Shown one piece after another: positions 9,346-16,576 of a stretch of 64,000 nucleotides of DNA. Both the position numbers and the translations under genes were made by a program. The notes below the pieces were generated by a model that was not told the DNA's origin, made no database searches, and worked only from the letters and a program-made list of their open reading frames with translations. The stretch covers positions 392,861 to 456,860 of the forward strand of contig NZ_QMEL01000003.1 in assembly GCF_003390885.1 (NCBI RefSeq), given 5' to 3'. The stretch comes from Pelagibacterium sediminicola (GTDB lineage: Bacteria > Pseudomonadota > Alphaproteobacteria > Rhizobiales > Devosiaceae). How positions within the stretch are numbered: the first letter of the stretch is position 1; the number at the start of each line of letters is the position of its first letter.

Positions 9346-11088
9346 TTAGTAAATGACCGGCTCGGGAACCGGAGCGGTGCCTTCGAGAAAATCGAAATCG
9401 CACCCCTTGTCGGCCTGGCTCACATGGCGCTGATAAAGGGCTGCAAAGGAGCGCTCGTAAAGGGGCGCGGCCGGTTTCCATTCGGCGCGGCGCCGGTCCA
9501 GCTCGGCGGCGTCCACCTCCATGTCGAGTCTGCCGGCGGGGATGTCGAGCGAAACGATGTCGCCGGTCCTGATAAGGGCCAACGGCCCGCCGATGGCGGC
9601 TTCAGGCGCGACGTGCAGGATACAGGTGCCGTAATGGGTGCCCGACATGCGCCCGTCGCAGATGCGCACCATGTCGCGCACCCCCTCCCGCAGCAGTTTT
9701 TTGGGGATGGGAAGATTACCCCATTCGGGCATGCCCGGCGCGCCGACCGGCCCTGCATTGCGCAAGACGATCACCCAATCGGCGGTGATATCGAGATCGG
9801 GATCGTCCAGCGTGCGGTTCATTTCGGCCGGATTATCGAAAACGATGGCCGGGCCACGATGGCGGAGAAAATTTGGGTCGGCAGCCGATGATTTCATCAC
9901 TGCCCCGTCGGGCGCCAGATTGCCGCGCAGCACTTGCAACGTCTTGCCCCGGTCGAGGGGAATGACGGGATCGGCCTCGCCACGGATCACATCGTCGTTC
10001 CAGCATTCCGCGCCTGAGAGCGCTTCTGCCAGCGTCACTCCAGCAACCGTTGGGCGGTCGAGAGTGAGGTGCGAGGCAAATTTGCGCATCAGCGCAAGGA
10101 TGCCACCGGCAAAATAGAAATCTTCCATCAGGTATTGGCCGGTGGGGAAAAGGTTGGCGGCCACCGGTATCCGCGTGGCAACCTCGGAAAGATCGTCGAG
10201 GGTCAGTTCCACACCGGCGCGCCCCGCCATGGCGATCAGATGTATCGCCGCATTGGTCGATCCGCCCATCGCCATATAGGCCACCGCGCCGTTGAGGAAG
10301 CTGTCCCGGTTGAGGATTTCCGAGGGCCGCAAATCCTCCCAGACCATTTCGCAAATGCGCACGCCGCAGGCCGACGCCATGCGCACATGGCCGGAGTCGA
10401 CGGCAGGAATGGAACTGGCGCCGGGCAGGGTCAGGCCCATGACATCGACGATCGACGTCATGGTCGAGGCGGTGCCCATGGTGTTGCAGGTGCCAAAGGA
10501 GCGCGTCATGCGGCTTTCAAGGTCCACCCAGTCGGCATCCGTTATCGTTCCGGCCCGCAATTCATCCCAATATTTCTTGGTATGCGTGCCCGCCCCCGTC
10601 TTCTGGCCGCGCCACTGTCCGTTGGACATGGGGCCGGCCGGGCAGAAGATCAGCGGCAAATCCATGGAGATGGCCCCCATCAGGAGACCGGGTGTAGACT
10701 TGTCGCAACCGCCCAGAAGAACCGCGCCATCGAGCGGGTGCGAGCGCAGAAGCTCCTCAACCTCCATAGCCAGCATGTTGCGATAGAGCATGGTCGTGGG
10801 CTTGACCATCACTTCGCCCACCGATAGCGCGGGCAGTTCCACCGGGTAGCCGCCCGCTTGCCAAACGCCGCGTTTTACCGCTTCCGCCCTGTCGCGCAGA
10901 TGGGCGTGACACGGACTCATGTCGCTCCAGGTGTTGATGATGCCGATCACCGGGCGGTCCATGAACTCCTCGCGGCGCATGCCTATCTGCTGGGTGCGCT
11001 GGCGATGGGCAAAGCCGCGCATGTCCCCCGACGCAAACCAGCGCTGGGAGCGCAACTGTTCCAAAGTCCTGCGCGGTTTTCGGCTCAT
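9346..11088 (-). CDS. IlvD/Edd family dehydratase, probable 6-deoxy-6-sulfogluconate dehydratase
   Basis: A 580-residue Fe-S dehydratase. Candidate cluster cysteines are C60 (SDMSPCHAH), C128 (GGCDKSTPG) and C201 (GTCNTMGTAST). The family removes water from sugar acids to give 2-keto-3-deoxy acids; sulfogluconate is the likely substrate here. A longer frame reaches back to 11124, but the ATG at 11088 (MSRKPRR) has a GGGG ribosome site four bases upstream and matches the usual N-terminus better. It is the promoter-proximal gene of the minus-strand SQ operon, divergent from the LacI gene. Confidence 0.9.
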   Translation of the reverse strand: MSRKPRRTLEQLRSQRWFASGDMRGFAHRQRTQQIGMRREEFMDRPVIGIINTWSDMSPCHAHLRDRAEAVKRGVWQAGGYPVELPALSVGEVMVKPTTMLYRNMLAMEVEELLRSHPLDGAVLLGGCDKSTPGLLMGAISMDLPLIFCPAGPMSNGQWRGQKTGAGTHTKKYWDELRAGTITDADWVDLESRMTRSFGTCNTMGTASTMTSIVDVMGLTLPGASSIPAVDSGHVRMASACGVRICEMVWEDLRPSEILNRDSFLNGAVAYMAMGGSTNAAIHLIAMAGRAGVELTLDDLSEVATRIPVAANLFPTGQYLMEDFYFAGGILALMRKFASHLTLDRPTVAGVTLAEALSGAECWNDDVIRGEADPVIPLDRGKTLQVLRGNLAPDGAVMKSSAADPNFLRHRGPAIVFDNPAEMNRTLDDPDLDITADWVIVLRNAGPVGAPGMPEWGNLPIPKKLLREGVRDMVRICDGRMSGTHYGTCILHVAPEAAIGGPLALIRTGDIVSLDIPAGRLDMEVDAAELDRRRAEWKPAAPLYERSFAALYQRHVSQADKGCDFDFLEGTAPVPEPVIY

Positions 11089-11137
11089 CGCCCCAGTTCC
11101 CATGTTGCGGTGCGTCGGCACCATCGCCTATAAATAA

Positions 11138-11145
11138 TAGCGCTA
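11138..11145. promoter_or_regulatory. Candidate LacI operator in the divergent SQ promoter
   Basis: An eight-base perfect palindrome with a central CG (TAGCGCTA), the centre preferred by many LacI-family repressors. It lies 50 bases from the dehydratase start and 53 from the TTG start of the regulator. The palindrome breaks down beyond four bases per arm, so this is a weak candidate. The whole divergent gap is only 110 bases and must hold both promoters. Confidence 0.3.
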
Positions 11146-11198
11146 CGAAACTGGCACGATGGCGTATCACTTGCAAGGTCGAGCAGCGGAGAACCGGA

Positions 11199-12245
11199 TT
11201 GGCGAAATCGGAAACCCCACGCAAGCGCCGCAAGGTTCAGGGCGTGACCATGATGGACGTTGCCGAACGGGCGGGCGTTTCCCCATCCACCGTGTCGCTC
11301 TTTTTCCGTAATCCCGACGCAGTTTCCGCCAAAGCGGGTAACGCCGTACGGACTGCGGTTCGCGATCTCAACTATGCACCCAATCGCATGGCCGGCGGGC
11401 TGGCTTCGGCCAGTTCGCCCGTAGTGGGGGTCATCGTGCCCTCGATCCGTAACGCTTTTTTCGCTGAAACCATCGCGTCCCTGCAGCGCGGACTCGATCC
11501 CGCACGCCTGCAGATCATGCTCGGGCAGACCGAATATGACCAATCGGTCGAAGATGCTTTGGTGCGCACCACGCTTTCATGGGCACCGGCCGCTCTGGTC
11601 GTCGCCGGAACCGATCACAGCGCTGCGACACGCCAATTGCTCAAGGCATCGGGTGTGCCGGTGGTCGAGATCTGGGAACTCGGCGGGGAAACTCCGCTCG
11701 ATATGGCGGTGGGTTTCGACCACCGGGAAGTTGGCGCAGCGGCGGCCCGCCATCTTGCGTCGCGGGCGCGGCGCTCCCTCGTCTTTTTGAGCGGACGCGT
11801 CCACGAGGACAAAAGGGCCGCCAGCCGTGCCGAGGGCTTCTTGGCCGAGGCAAAAGCGCTGGGGCTACCGGCCCGCCATTTCGATCACCCTGCCCCGGCC
11901 ACCACCGAGTTGGGCGGCATCCTGTTCAACCGGGTGCTGGCCGAACTTGGCAATGAGGACGCGGTCGGGATCGGATGTTCCAATGATCATATCGCACTGG
12001 GCGTTCTTTTCGAGGCGCAGCGGCAGGCGCGATCCATTCCCGGCGATTATGCCGTCATGGGTTTCGGCGATCTCGAATTCGCCTCCTCTGCCGCCCCTGC
12101 CCTCTCGACCATTCGCCCTTTCGGGGACGTCATCGGCAGCGAAACCGCGCGGCTGATCCTTGGCAGGCGCGCAGGGCTTGAGGACACTGACCGGACGTCG
12201 ATCATCGACACAGGCTTCAGGGTTGTCCAGCGGCAAACGACGTGA
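11199..12245 (+). CDS. LacI family transcriptional regulator of the SQ genes
   Basis: A 348-residue repressor. The N-terminal helix-turn-helix is MMDVAERAGVSPSTVSLFFR (from residue 18), followed by the hinge and a periplasmic-binding-protein-like sensor domain. I chose the TTG at 11199 because a GGAG ribosome site sits about eight bases before it; the next candidates (tandem ATG near 11250) would start right on the HTH. It is divergent from the dehydratase gene, the classic place for a local regulator. The inducer is probably sulfoquinovose or a glycoside of it. That is inferred from context. Confidence 0.88.
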   Translation: MAKSETPRKRRKVQGVTMMDVAERAGVSPSTVSLFFRNPDAVSAKAGNAVRTAVRDLNYAPNRMAGGLASASSPVVGVIVPSIRNAFFAETIASLQRGLDPARLQIMLGQTEYDQSVEDALVRTTLSWAPAALVVAGTDHSAATRQLLKASGVPVVEIWELGGETPLDMAVGFDHREVGAAAARHLASRARRSLVFLSGRVHEDKRAASRAEGFLAEAKALGLPARHFDHPAPATTELGGILFNRVLAELGNEDAVGIGCSNDHIALGVLFEAQRQARSIPGDYAVMGFGDLEFASSAAPALSTIRPFGDVIGSETARLILGRRAGLEDTDRTSIIDTGFRVVQRQTT

Positions 12246-12258
12246 CCGATGCCTGACC

Positions 12259-12645
12259 CTATTCCTGCGACGTTCTGCCAGAGCGTACTGCCCATGCAAG
12301 GCCGACCAGCGCACCCTTGAAGGGCCGGATGGTCAGGAGGGACACGACGATTGTTACGGGAAAGAGGATGGAAATATAGATCAGCGGCGAGCCGATGCCG
12401 AATATCTCCATGACGAAATATATGTGCGCGAAAATGGCTACGACGACGAGGCCCACGACCAGCGGGAGAAGCAGGCTCGGGTCCCTTTGCGCCAAATCCT
12501 CCCCGCAGACGTCGCACGACTTAAGGGTAAGGAACCCCGAAAACATCCGGCCCTTGCCGCAATTGGGACATCGGCCAGCCAGTCCCCTTCCGATGGAGCG
12601 GAGGATATGGCGGCCCTCGGGTTGCTCGTCCTTGAGTTCAGCCAT
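12259..12645 (-). CDS. DUF983 family membrane protein
   Basis: A 128-residue protein with two CxxC pairs near the N-terminus (CPNCGKG and CDVCGED), probably a small zinc ribbon, followed by two hydrophobic segments around residues 55-105. The pattern matches DUF983, common in alphaproteobacteria and often near cytochrome oxidase genes, with no settled function. It is convergent with the LacI gene, 13 bases apart, and unrelated to the SQ pathway by context. Confidence 0.85.
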   Translation of the reverse strand: MAELKDEQPEGRHILRSIGRGLAGRCPNCGKGRMFSGFLTLKSCDVCGEDLAQRDPSLLLPLVVGLVVVAIFAHIYFVMEIFGIGSPLIYISILFPVTIVVSLLTIRPFKGALVGLAWAVRSGRTSQE

Positions 12646-12746
12646 CGCCTTCTTTCGCGTTGCATCGCATCATCGCCGCGATATCAGCGTCCTGATAGTT
12701 TCTCATCTGGGCGCACATGGCAAGACGCCGAAATCGGCGGCAAGGA

Positions 12747-13247
12747 TCAGGCGAGGCGGCCGGCGGTGCCCACCTTTGCGTGGTAGCCGGCGTGCAACTG
12801 ACGCAGTTCGGCGGAAAATTCCTCGACCGGGCCCTCGGCCTCGACGCCTTCTATGACCTCATCGATGGGGAGCGGACGCACCGGCGACGACGCCACACCC
12901 AGTTCGCCAAGCCATTTGACAAGCTGCTCTGACGAACTGGCGTAAACGATACGCCCAAGGCCGACCCAGCCATGCGCTGCAGCGCACATGGGGCAGTGCT
13001 CCCCGGATGTATAGACCGTTGCCGCGGCCCTTTCTTCGCCGGACATGTTGACCGCCGCCCAACGGGCAATCGCGAATTCAGGATGCTGGGTGGGATCGCC
13101 GCCGGCAATCTGGTTGTGATCCTCGAAGAGGACCTTGCCCGCCGCCGAAACCAGAACGGAACCGAAGGGATCGTTGCCTGTCCTTACCGCCTCGGCCGCC
13201 AAATCCACGCAACGCCGCAGGTGCTTGCGATCCACGTCATCGATCAT
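12747..13247 (-). CDS. Nucleoside/guanine deaminase-like protein (CMP/dCMP deaminase fold)
   Basis: A 166-residue zinc deaminase. The HPEFAIA segment supplies the H-x-E motif and EHCPMCAAAH the P-C-x-x-C motif, so the zinc site and proton shuttle are intact. Length and the conserved NDPFGSVLV segment resemble guanine deaminase and other nucleobase deaminases more than tRNA adenosine deaminase TadA. The ATG at 13247 is chosen over an ATG five codons upstream because a strong GGGAGG lies seven bases before it. The leader folds into a long hairpin (13301-13335). Confidence 0.85.
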   Translation of the reverse strand: MIDDVDRKHLRRCVDLAAEAVRTGNDPFGSVLVSAAGKVLFEDHNQIAGGDPTQHPEFAIARWAAVNMSGEERAAATVYTSGEHCPMCAAAHGWVGLGRIVYASSSEQLVKWLGELGVASSPVRPLPIDEVIEGVEAEGPVEEFSAELRQLHAGYHAKVGTAGRLA

Positions 13248-13300
13248 CTTGATACCTCCCATCCCCTGACCAACCCGTCGCTGGCGGCGGCTGGCTCAGC

Positions 13301-13335
13301 CGGTCCTGCCGCTGTGGGGGACAGCAACAGGACCG
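13301..13335 (-). promoter_or_regulatory. Structured hairpin in the leader of the deaminase gene
   Basis: CGGTCCTG pairs with CAGGACCG across a 2x2 internal loop, an inner GCTGT/ACAGC stem and a five-base loop. It lies 54 bases upstream of the deaminase start on its coding strand. No T-tract follows, so it is not a plain terminator. It could be a protein- or ligand-binding leader of a purine deaminase, or a decayed terminator. I cannot assign it to a known riboswitch class. Confidence 0.4.
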
Positions 13336-13461
13336 ACCTACCCTGTTACCTTGGAGGTCCGCCGCAACAGGTCCTCACAAGTTCGTGAACAAATACGGCC
13401 AAGGTGGGGCGCAAACCGCGTTCCCACCAAGGGTATTTCAATAAAATCGTGACTGGCAGCC

Positions 13462-13911
13462 CTATCGGATGACGAGAACCGGGATCGTGCCCGTCGTCAC
13501 CACTTCCGCCGTCTGACTGCCCAGCATCAGCCGCCTCAAGCCGCGCCGGCCATGCGAGGACATGATGATCACATCGCAGTTGTTTTCCCTGGCGGCTTCA
13601 AGGATGCCTTCGGCGGCGTGCCGCTCGGGAATGTGCAGGGTCTTTATCTCGACGCCGGCGGCGCGCGCTTTTTCGCTCGCCGCATCCAGAATCCCGCTTG
13701 CTTCCTTTTCCATGGCCGCGCGGACCATTTCCAACGGGTTATTGCCGCGCCGGATTTCTTCCGTCATCTGCGAATATGGCATGATCTCGTTTGCCGTCAC
13801 GGTGACGACGGTAACGGCCGCGCCCAGGCTCTTGGCGAGCGCCAGACCATGATCGATCCCCTTGTCGGACAGATCCGATCCGTCGGTGGCGATTAGTATG
13901 TGCTTGTACAT
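13462..13911 (-). CDS. Universal stress protein UspA family
   Basis: A 149-residue cytoplasmic protein starting MYKHILIATDGSD, typical of the single-domain Usp fold. The ATP-binding type motif G-x2-G-x9-G-S/T is represented near the C-terminus (SSHGRRGLRRLMLGSQT), suggesting an ATP-binding Usp. The ATG at 13911 has AGGAGG five bases upstream; an ATG 14 codons earlier lacks such a site. No partner gene is adjacent, so its stress role cannot be narrowed. Confidence 0.92.
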   Translation of the reverse strand: MYKHILIATDGSDLSDKGIDHGLALAKSLGAAVTVVTVTANEIMPYSQMTEEIRRGNNPLEMVRAAMEKEASGILDAASEKARAAGVEIKTLHIPERHAAEGILEAARENNCDVIIMSSHGRRGLRRLMLGSQTAEVVTTGTIPVLVIR

Positions 13912-13995
13912 ATATCCTCCTGAAGCGCAGACTGAACCGATAGTGTCGAACAACGGTTGCGGTGTCCAGAAGCGAGGCGGATGCAGCGATCGAAG

Positions 13996-14733
13996 CTACT
14001 GCCAGATATTGATAGTCGCGAGCGTACGCATCAGGTGATCAGAAACCAGTTCTTCGGCCCGCCTGCCGTTACGGGCATCGATGGCGTCGACGATTGCCTT
14101 GAGGTCCTTGTGTGTCTGCTGGCGAACCAGGTCGGGCGCGGGCTTGTCGGTATCGTGACCATCGAACAGCACGGCCCGCCGGTCGTCGAGGATCGAACCC
14201 ATGATCTGGATGAGAAACTTGTTCTTGGTCGCCGCGAACATCGCGCGGTGTAGCGCGTAGATACTCTCCTTGAAATCCTCCCAGGTGGGGGCGGTGAGAA
14301 TTTCATCCAGCAGGCGCCGCATTTTTCCGATTTCCGCATCCTGAACGCGGTTGACGACGAGGTGCATCATGGCAGGCTCGAACAGCAGTCGCCCCTCGAC
14401 GATCTCGGCAAAGGACGGGACATTCTCGTGCTCGGCAACACTGGTCTGGTCCATGCGCTCGAAGACGGCATGGGCATCGTCGGTGAGGAAGGTGCCCGAG
14501 CCGACCCGGCGATGGACCAGCCCTTGCCGCTCCATCATGGCCAGCGCCGCGCGTACGGCGGTGCGGCTCGCGTTAAGCTGAAGCGCCAACTCGCGTTCAT
14601 TGGGCAATTTAGCGCCGGGAACCATCAGCCCGTCCCGGATCGAGCGCAGCAGCGCCCGGTACACCAGCGACGGCGTGGCGCGGTCGTTGGTGGAGATAGA
14701 GGCGCGTTGGGCTGTGGTGTGCAGGCTATTCAT
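13996..14733 (-). CDS. GntR family regulator with FCD (FadR C-terminal) domain
   Basis: A 245-residue repressor-type regulator. The winged HTH lies at about residues 24-80 (LPNERELALQLNASRTAVRAAL), followed by an all-helical FCD sensor that usually binds an organic acid and a metal through histidines; H-containing helices are visible (ALHRAMF, SDHLMRT). The ATG at 14733 has GAGGG seven bases upstream. The next genes upstream on the same strand are the Gfo/Idh, creatininase and aldehyde dehydrogenase operon, so it probably controls that operon and the divergent transporter. Confidence 0.88.
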   Translation of the reverse strand: MNSLHTTAQRASISTNDRATPSLVYRALLRSIRDGLMVPGAKLPNERELALQLNASRTAVRAALAMMERQGLVHRRVGSGTFLTDDAHAVFERMDQTSVAEHENVPSFAEIVEGRLLFEPAMMHLVVNRVQDAEIGKMRRLLDEILTAPTWEDFKESIYALHRAMFAATKNKFLIQIMGSILDDRRAVLFDGHDTDKPAPDLVRQQTHKDLKAIVDAIDARNGRRAEELVSDHLMRTLATINIWQ

Positions 14734-14807
14734 GGTGACCCTCGGAAGCGGTCCGCAATGAGCAGAATCGGACACCGCCTGTCAACCATTTGCGCCATCA
14801 AGGGCAT

Positions 14808-15800
14808 TTAACGCAAGACCTCCACGGGAACGCCGGTACTGGCCGACTCGGCCAACGCGTCGAGAACGGGGATGGCATCCAGCGCTTCGTGATGGTGCTG
14901 GACATAGGGCACGCCACGCAAGGTCGCCTTGACAAAGTGGTCCAACTCGTCGGCAAGCGCGCCCGCCACCCGCCCGTTGATCTCGGGCCAGAGATGGGTA
15001 TCGCCACCGGTCGTCGTTGCATCATCGACGAAATAGAGTCCCTGATCGGCCACGTCGAGCTCGGCTGCCGAGCGCGTCCCCACGATCTCGAATGCCGAGC
15101 GGAAGCCGTTCATCAGCCCATCGGGCCAGGCCCAGGAGTAGTCGAGGATGCCGATAGCTCCATTGGCAAAACTGAGCATCGCATAAAGTACATCCTCATT
15201 GCCCGTGCCCAATATCTCGCGCTTTTGCGCATAGACCCGGGTGATCCTGGAGCGCGCGATCCACTGCATGGCATCGACATCATGAACGCCCATGTAAAAG
15301 AGGATCGAGGAGCTGGCGCCAAGCCGCCTTGCGGTGGAGCGGACACCGTTGCGCTTGGCGCGGAGGTGGATGGGCTCGCCCAGCTTTTCGGGGGCGGCCG
15401 CCTCGTAGACCTGCACATAACGCAGGTCGTGGCGCAGGATATGGCCGACCATCATGCGCCCGCCATTGGCATCGACCGCCTCGACAATGCGCCTTGCGGC
15501 GTCCGCGTTGTGAGCCAGCGGCTTTTCGAGCAGGATTGTCTTGCCCGCTTCGGCAGCAGCGATGGCGACTTCCTCGTGCTGGCGATCGGGCAGGCAGATG
15601 CTGACTGCCTCAATATCGCTAGCGAGCAGGTCCTTATAATCCGCGTATGGCTTTGCGCCGGTGAGGGCAGCGACTTCCGCCGTGCGGGCGCTGTCGAGAT
15701 CGGTGACACCAACCAGTTCTGCGGAAAGGTGATCGCTGAAAACGCGGGCGTGGCGGCTGCCGAAAAAGCCCAGCCCGATCACTCCGATGCGAAGTTTCAT
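14808..15800 (-). CDS. Gfo/Idh/MocA family oxidoreductase
   Basis: A 330-residue NAD(P)-dependent sugar or polyol dehydrogenase. The N-terminal Rossmann motif GVIGLGFFGSRHA is at about 6-18, and the family lysine is in LLEKPLAHN near residue 95. The start overlaps the creatininase stop by four bases. With a creatininase-family hydrolase and an aldehyde dehydrogenase upstream and a sugar transporter opposite, it likely oxidises a sugar or inositol derivative. The substrate is unknown. Confidence 0.88.
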   Translation of the reverse strand: MKLRIGVIGLGFFGSRHARVFSDHLSAELVGVTDLDSARTAEVAALTGAKPYADYKDLLASDIEAVSICLPDRQHEEVAIAAAEAGKTILLEKPLAHNADAARRIVEAVDANGGRMMVGHILRHDLRYVQVYEAAAPEKLGEPIHLRAKRNGVRSTARRLGASSSILFYMGVHDVDAMQWIARSRITRVYAQKREILGTGNEDVLYAMLSFANGAIGILDYSWAWPDGLMNGFRSAFEIVGTRSAAELDVADQGLYFVDDATTTGGDTHLWPEINGRVAGALADELDHFVKATLRGVPYVQHHHEALDAIPVLDALAESASTGVPVEVLR

Positions 15801-16576
15801 TTGCTAACCTCCGGAATCTGCCAGGAGCGGAAATCGGCGATGAACTCGCCAAGGGCCTTTACCGAGGTGGCAAAGAACTTTTCGCCTGCCTCGGGGCTGG
15901 CCAGCGCCGGATCGCCAAGCGTGCCAGTGGGCGAAAGGTCGGCGAAATCGTGATAGACGCGCACCACCTGCCCGCCGATGAGATCGGTGGTGAGATAGGC
16001 CGACTCGGGATCGGGATAAGTGGCTTCGGCGCGCTCGATCTTCACCAGCTCGGGGCGCAGGTGCTGGACCAGCGAGGTCTCGAACTCGCAGGCGTGCCCC
16101 ATGCCGCCGGGCTCCGAACGGCGCAAGGCGGCGATAGCGTCGCGGGCCAGCGCGAAATAGGTGAGCGTCGCAATCCGGGCCGCCCCGTAATGGCGATGGC
16201 CGAGGGTCGAGGCCAACACATCGATCGCTCCTGCGTTGCCGCCATGGCCGTTGACGACGAGAACGCGTTTAAAGCCGTGCGCAATCACCGAATCGACGAT
16301 ATCGCCGGTCAGCGCAAGCAACGTCTCAGCGCGCAGCGTCACCGAACCGGGAAAGCGCATGTGATGGGCGGAAAACCCGTACCAGGGCGGAGGCAACACC
16401 ACAGCATCCCCTGCCTGCTCGGCGGCGGCGAGCGAAACCGCGTGCGAGAGGATCGTGTCGGTTCCCACGGGCATATGGTTGCCGTGCTGCTCCACCGAGC
16501 CGATGGGCAGGATCACAACCGTCTTTTCCCGGTCGAGCGCCCCGATCTCGGGCGATGTCATTTCTTCCCAACGCAT
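15797..16576 (-). CDS. Creatininase family hydrolase
   Basis: A 259-residue metal-dependent amidohydrolase or ring-opening hydrolase. The family metal motifs are present: E-x-H with a following D in IGSVEQHGNHMPVGTD (residues about 21-37), NGHGGN, and a late glutamate in GHACEFETS. Besides creatininase, this family includes enzymes that open cyclic keto-sugars or keto-inositols (IolN type). With no creatine genes nearby and a Gfo/Idh dehydrogenase directly downstream, a keto-sugar hydrolase is more likely. The real start is the ATG at 16576, overlapping the aldehyde dehydrogenase stop (TGATG). The frame is open further upstream only by chance. Confidence 0.85.
   Translation of the reverse strand: MRWEEMTSPEIGALDREKTVVILPIGSVEQHGNHMPVGTDTILSHAVSLAAAEQAGDAVVLPPPWYGFSAHHMRFPGSVTLRAETLLALTGDIVDSVIAHGFKRVLVVNGHGGNAGAIDVLASTLGHRHYGAARIATLTYFALARDAIAALRRSEPGGMGHACEFETSLVQHLRPELVKIERAEATYPDPESAYLTTDLIGGQVVRVYHDFADLSPTGTLGDPALASPEAGEKFFATSVKALGEFIADFRSWQIPEVSK

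Noticed and set aside
1..12245. Sulfoquinovose monooxygenase (Smo) or sulfo-EMP pathway
   Set aside because: No flavin monooxygenase, flavin reductase, SQ isomerase, SF kinase or SFP aldolase is present; dehydratase, lactonase and KDSG-type aldolase point to sulfo-Entner-Doudoroff.
15797..16576. True creatininase
   Set aside because: Metal motifs fit the family, but no creatinase, sarcosine oxidase or hydantoinase genes are near; the neighbours handle sugars.
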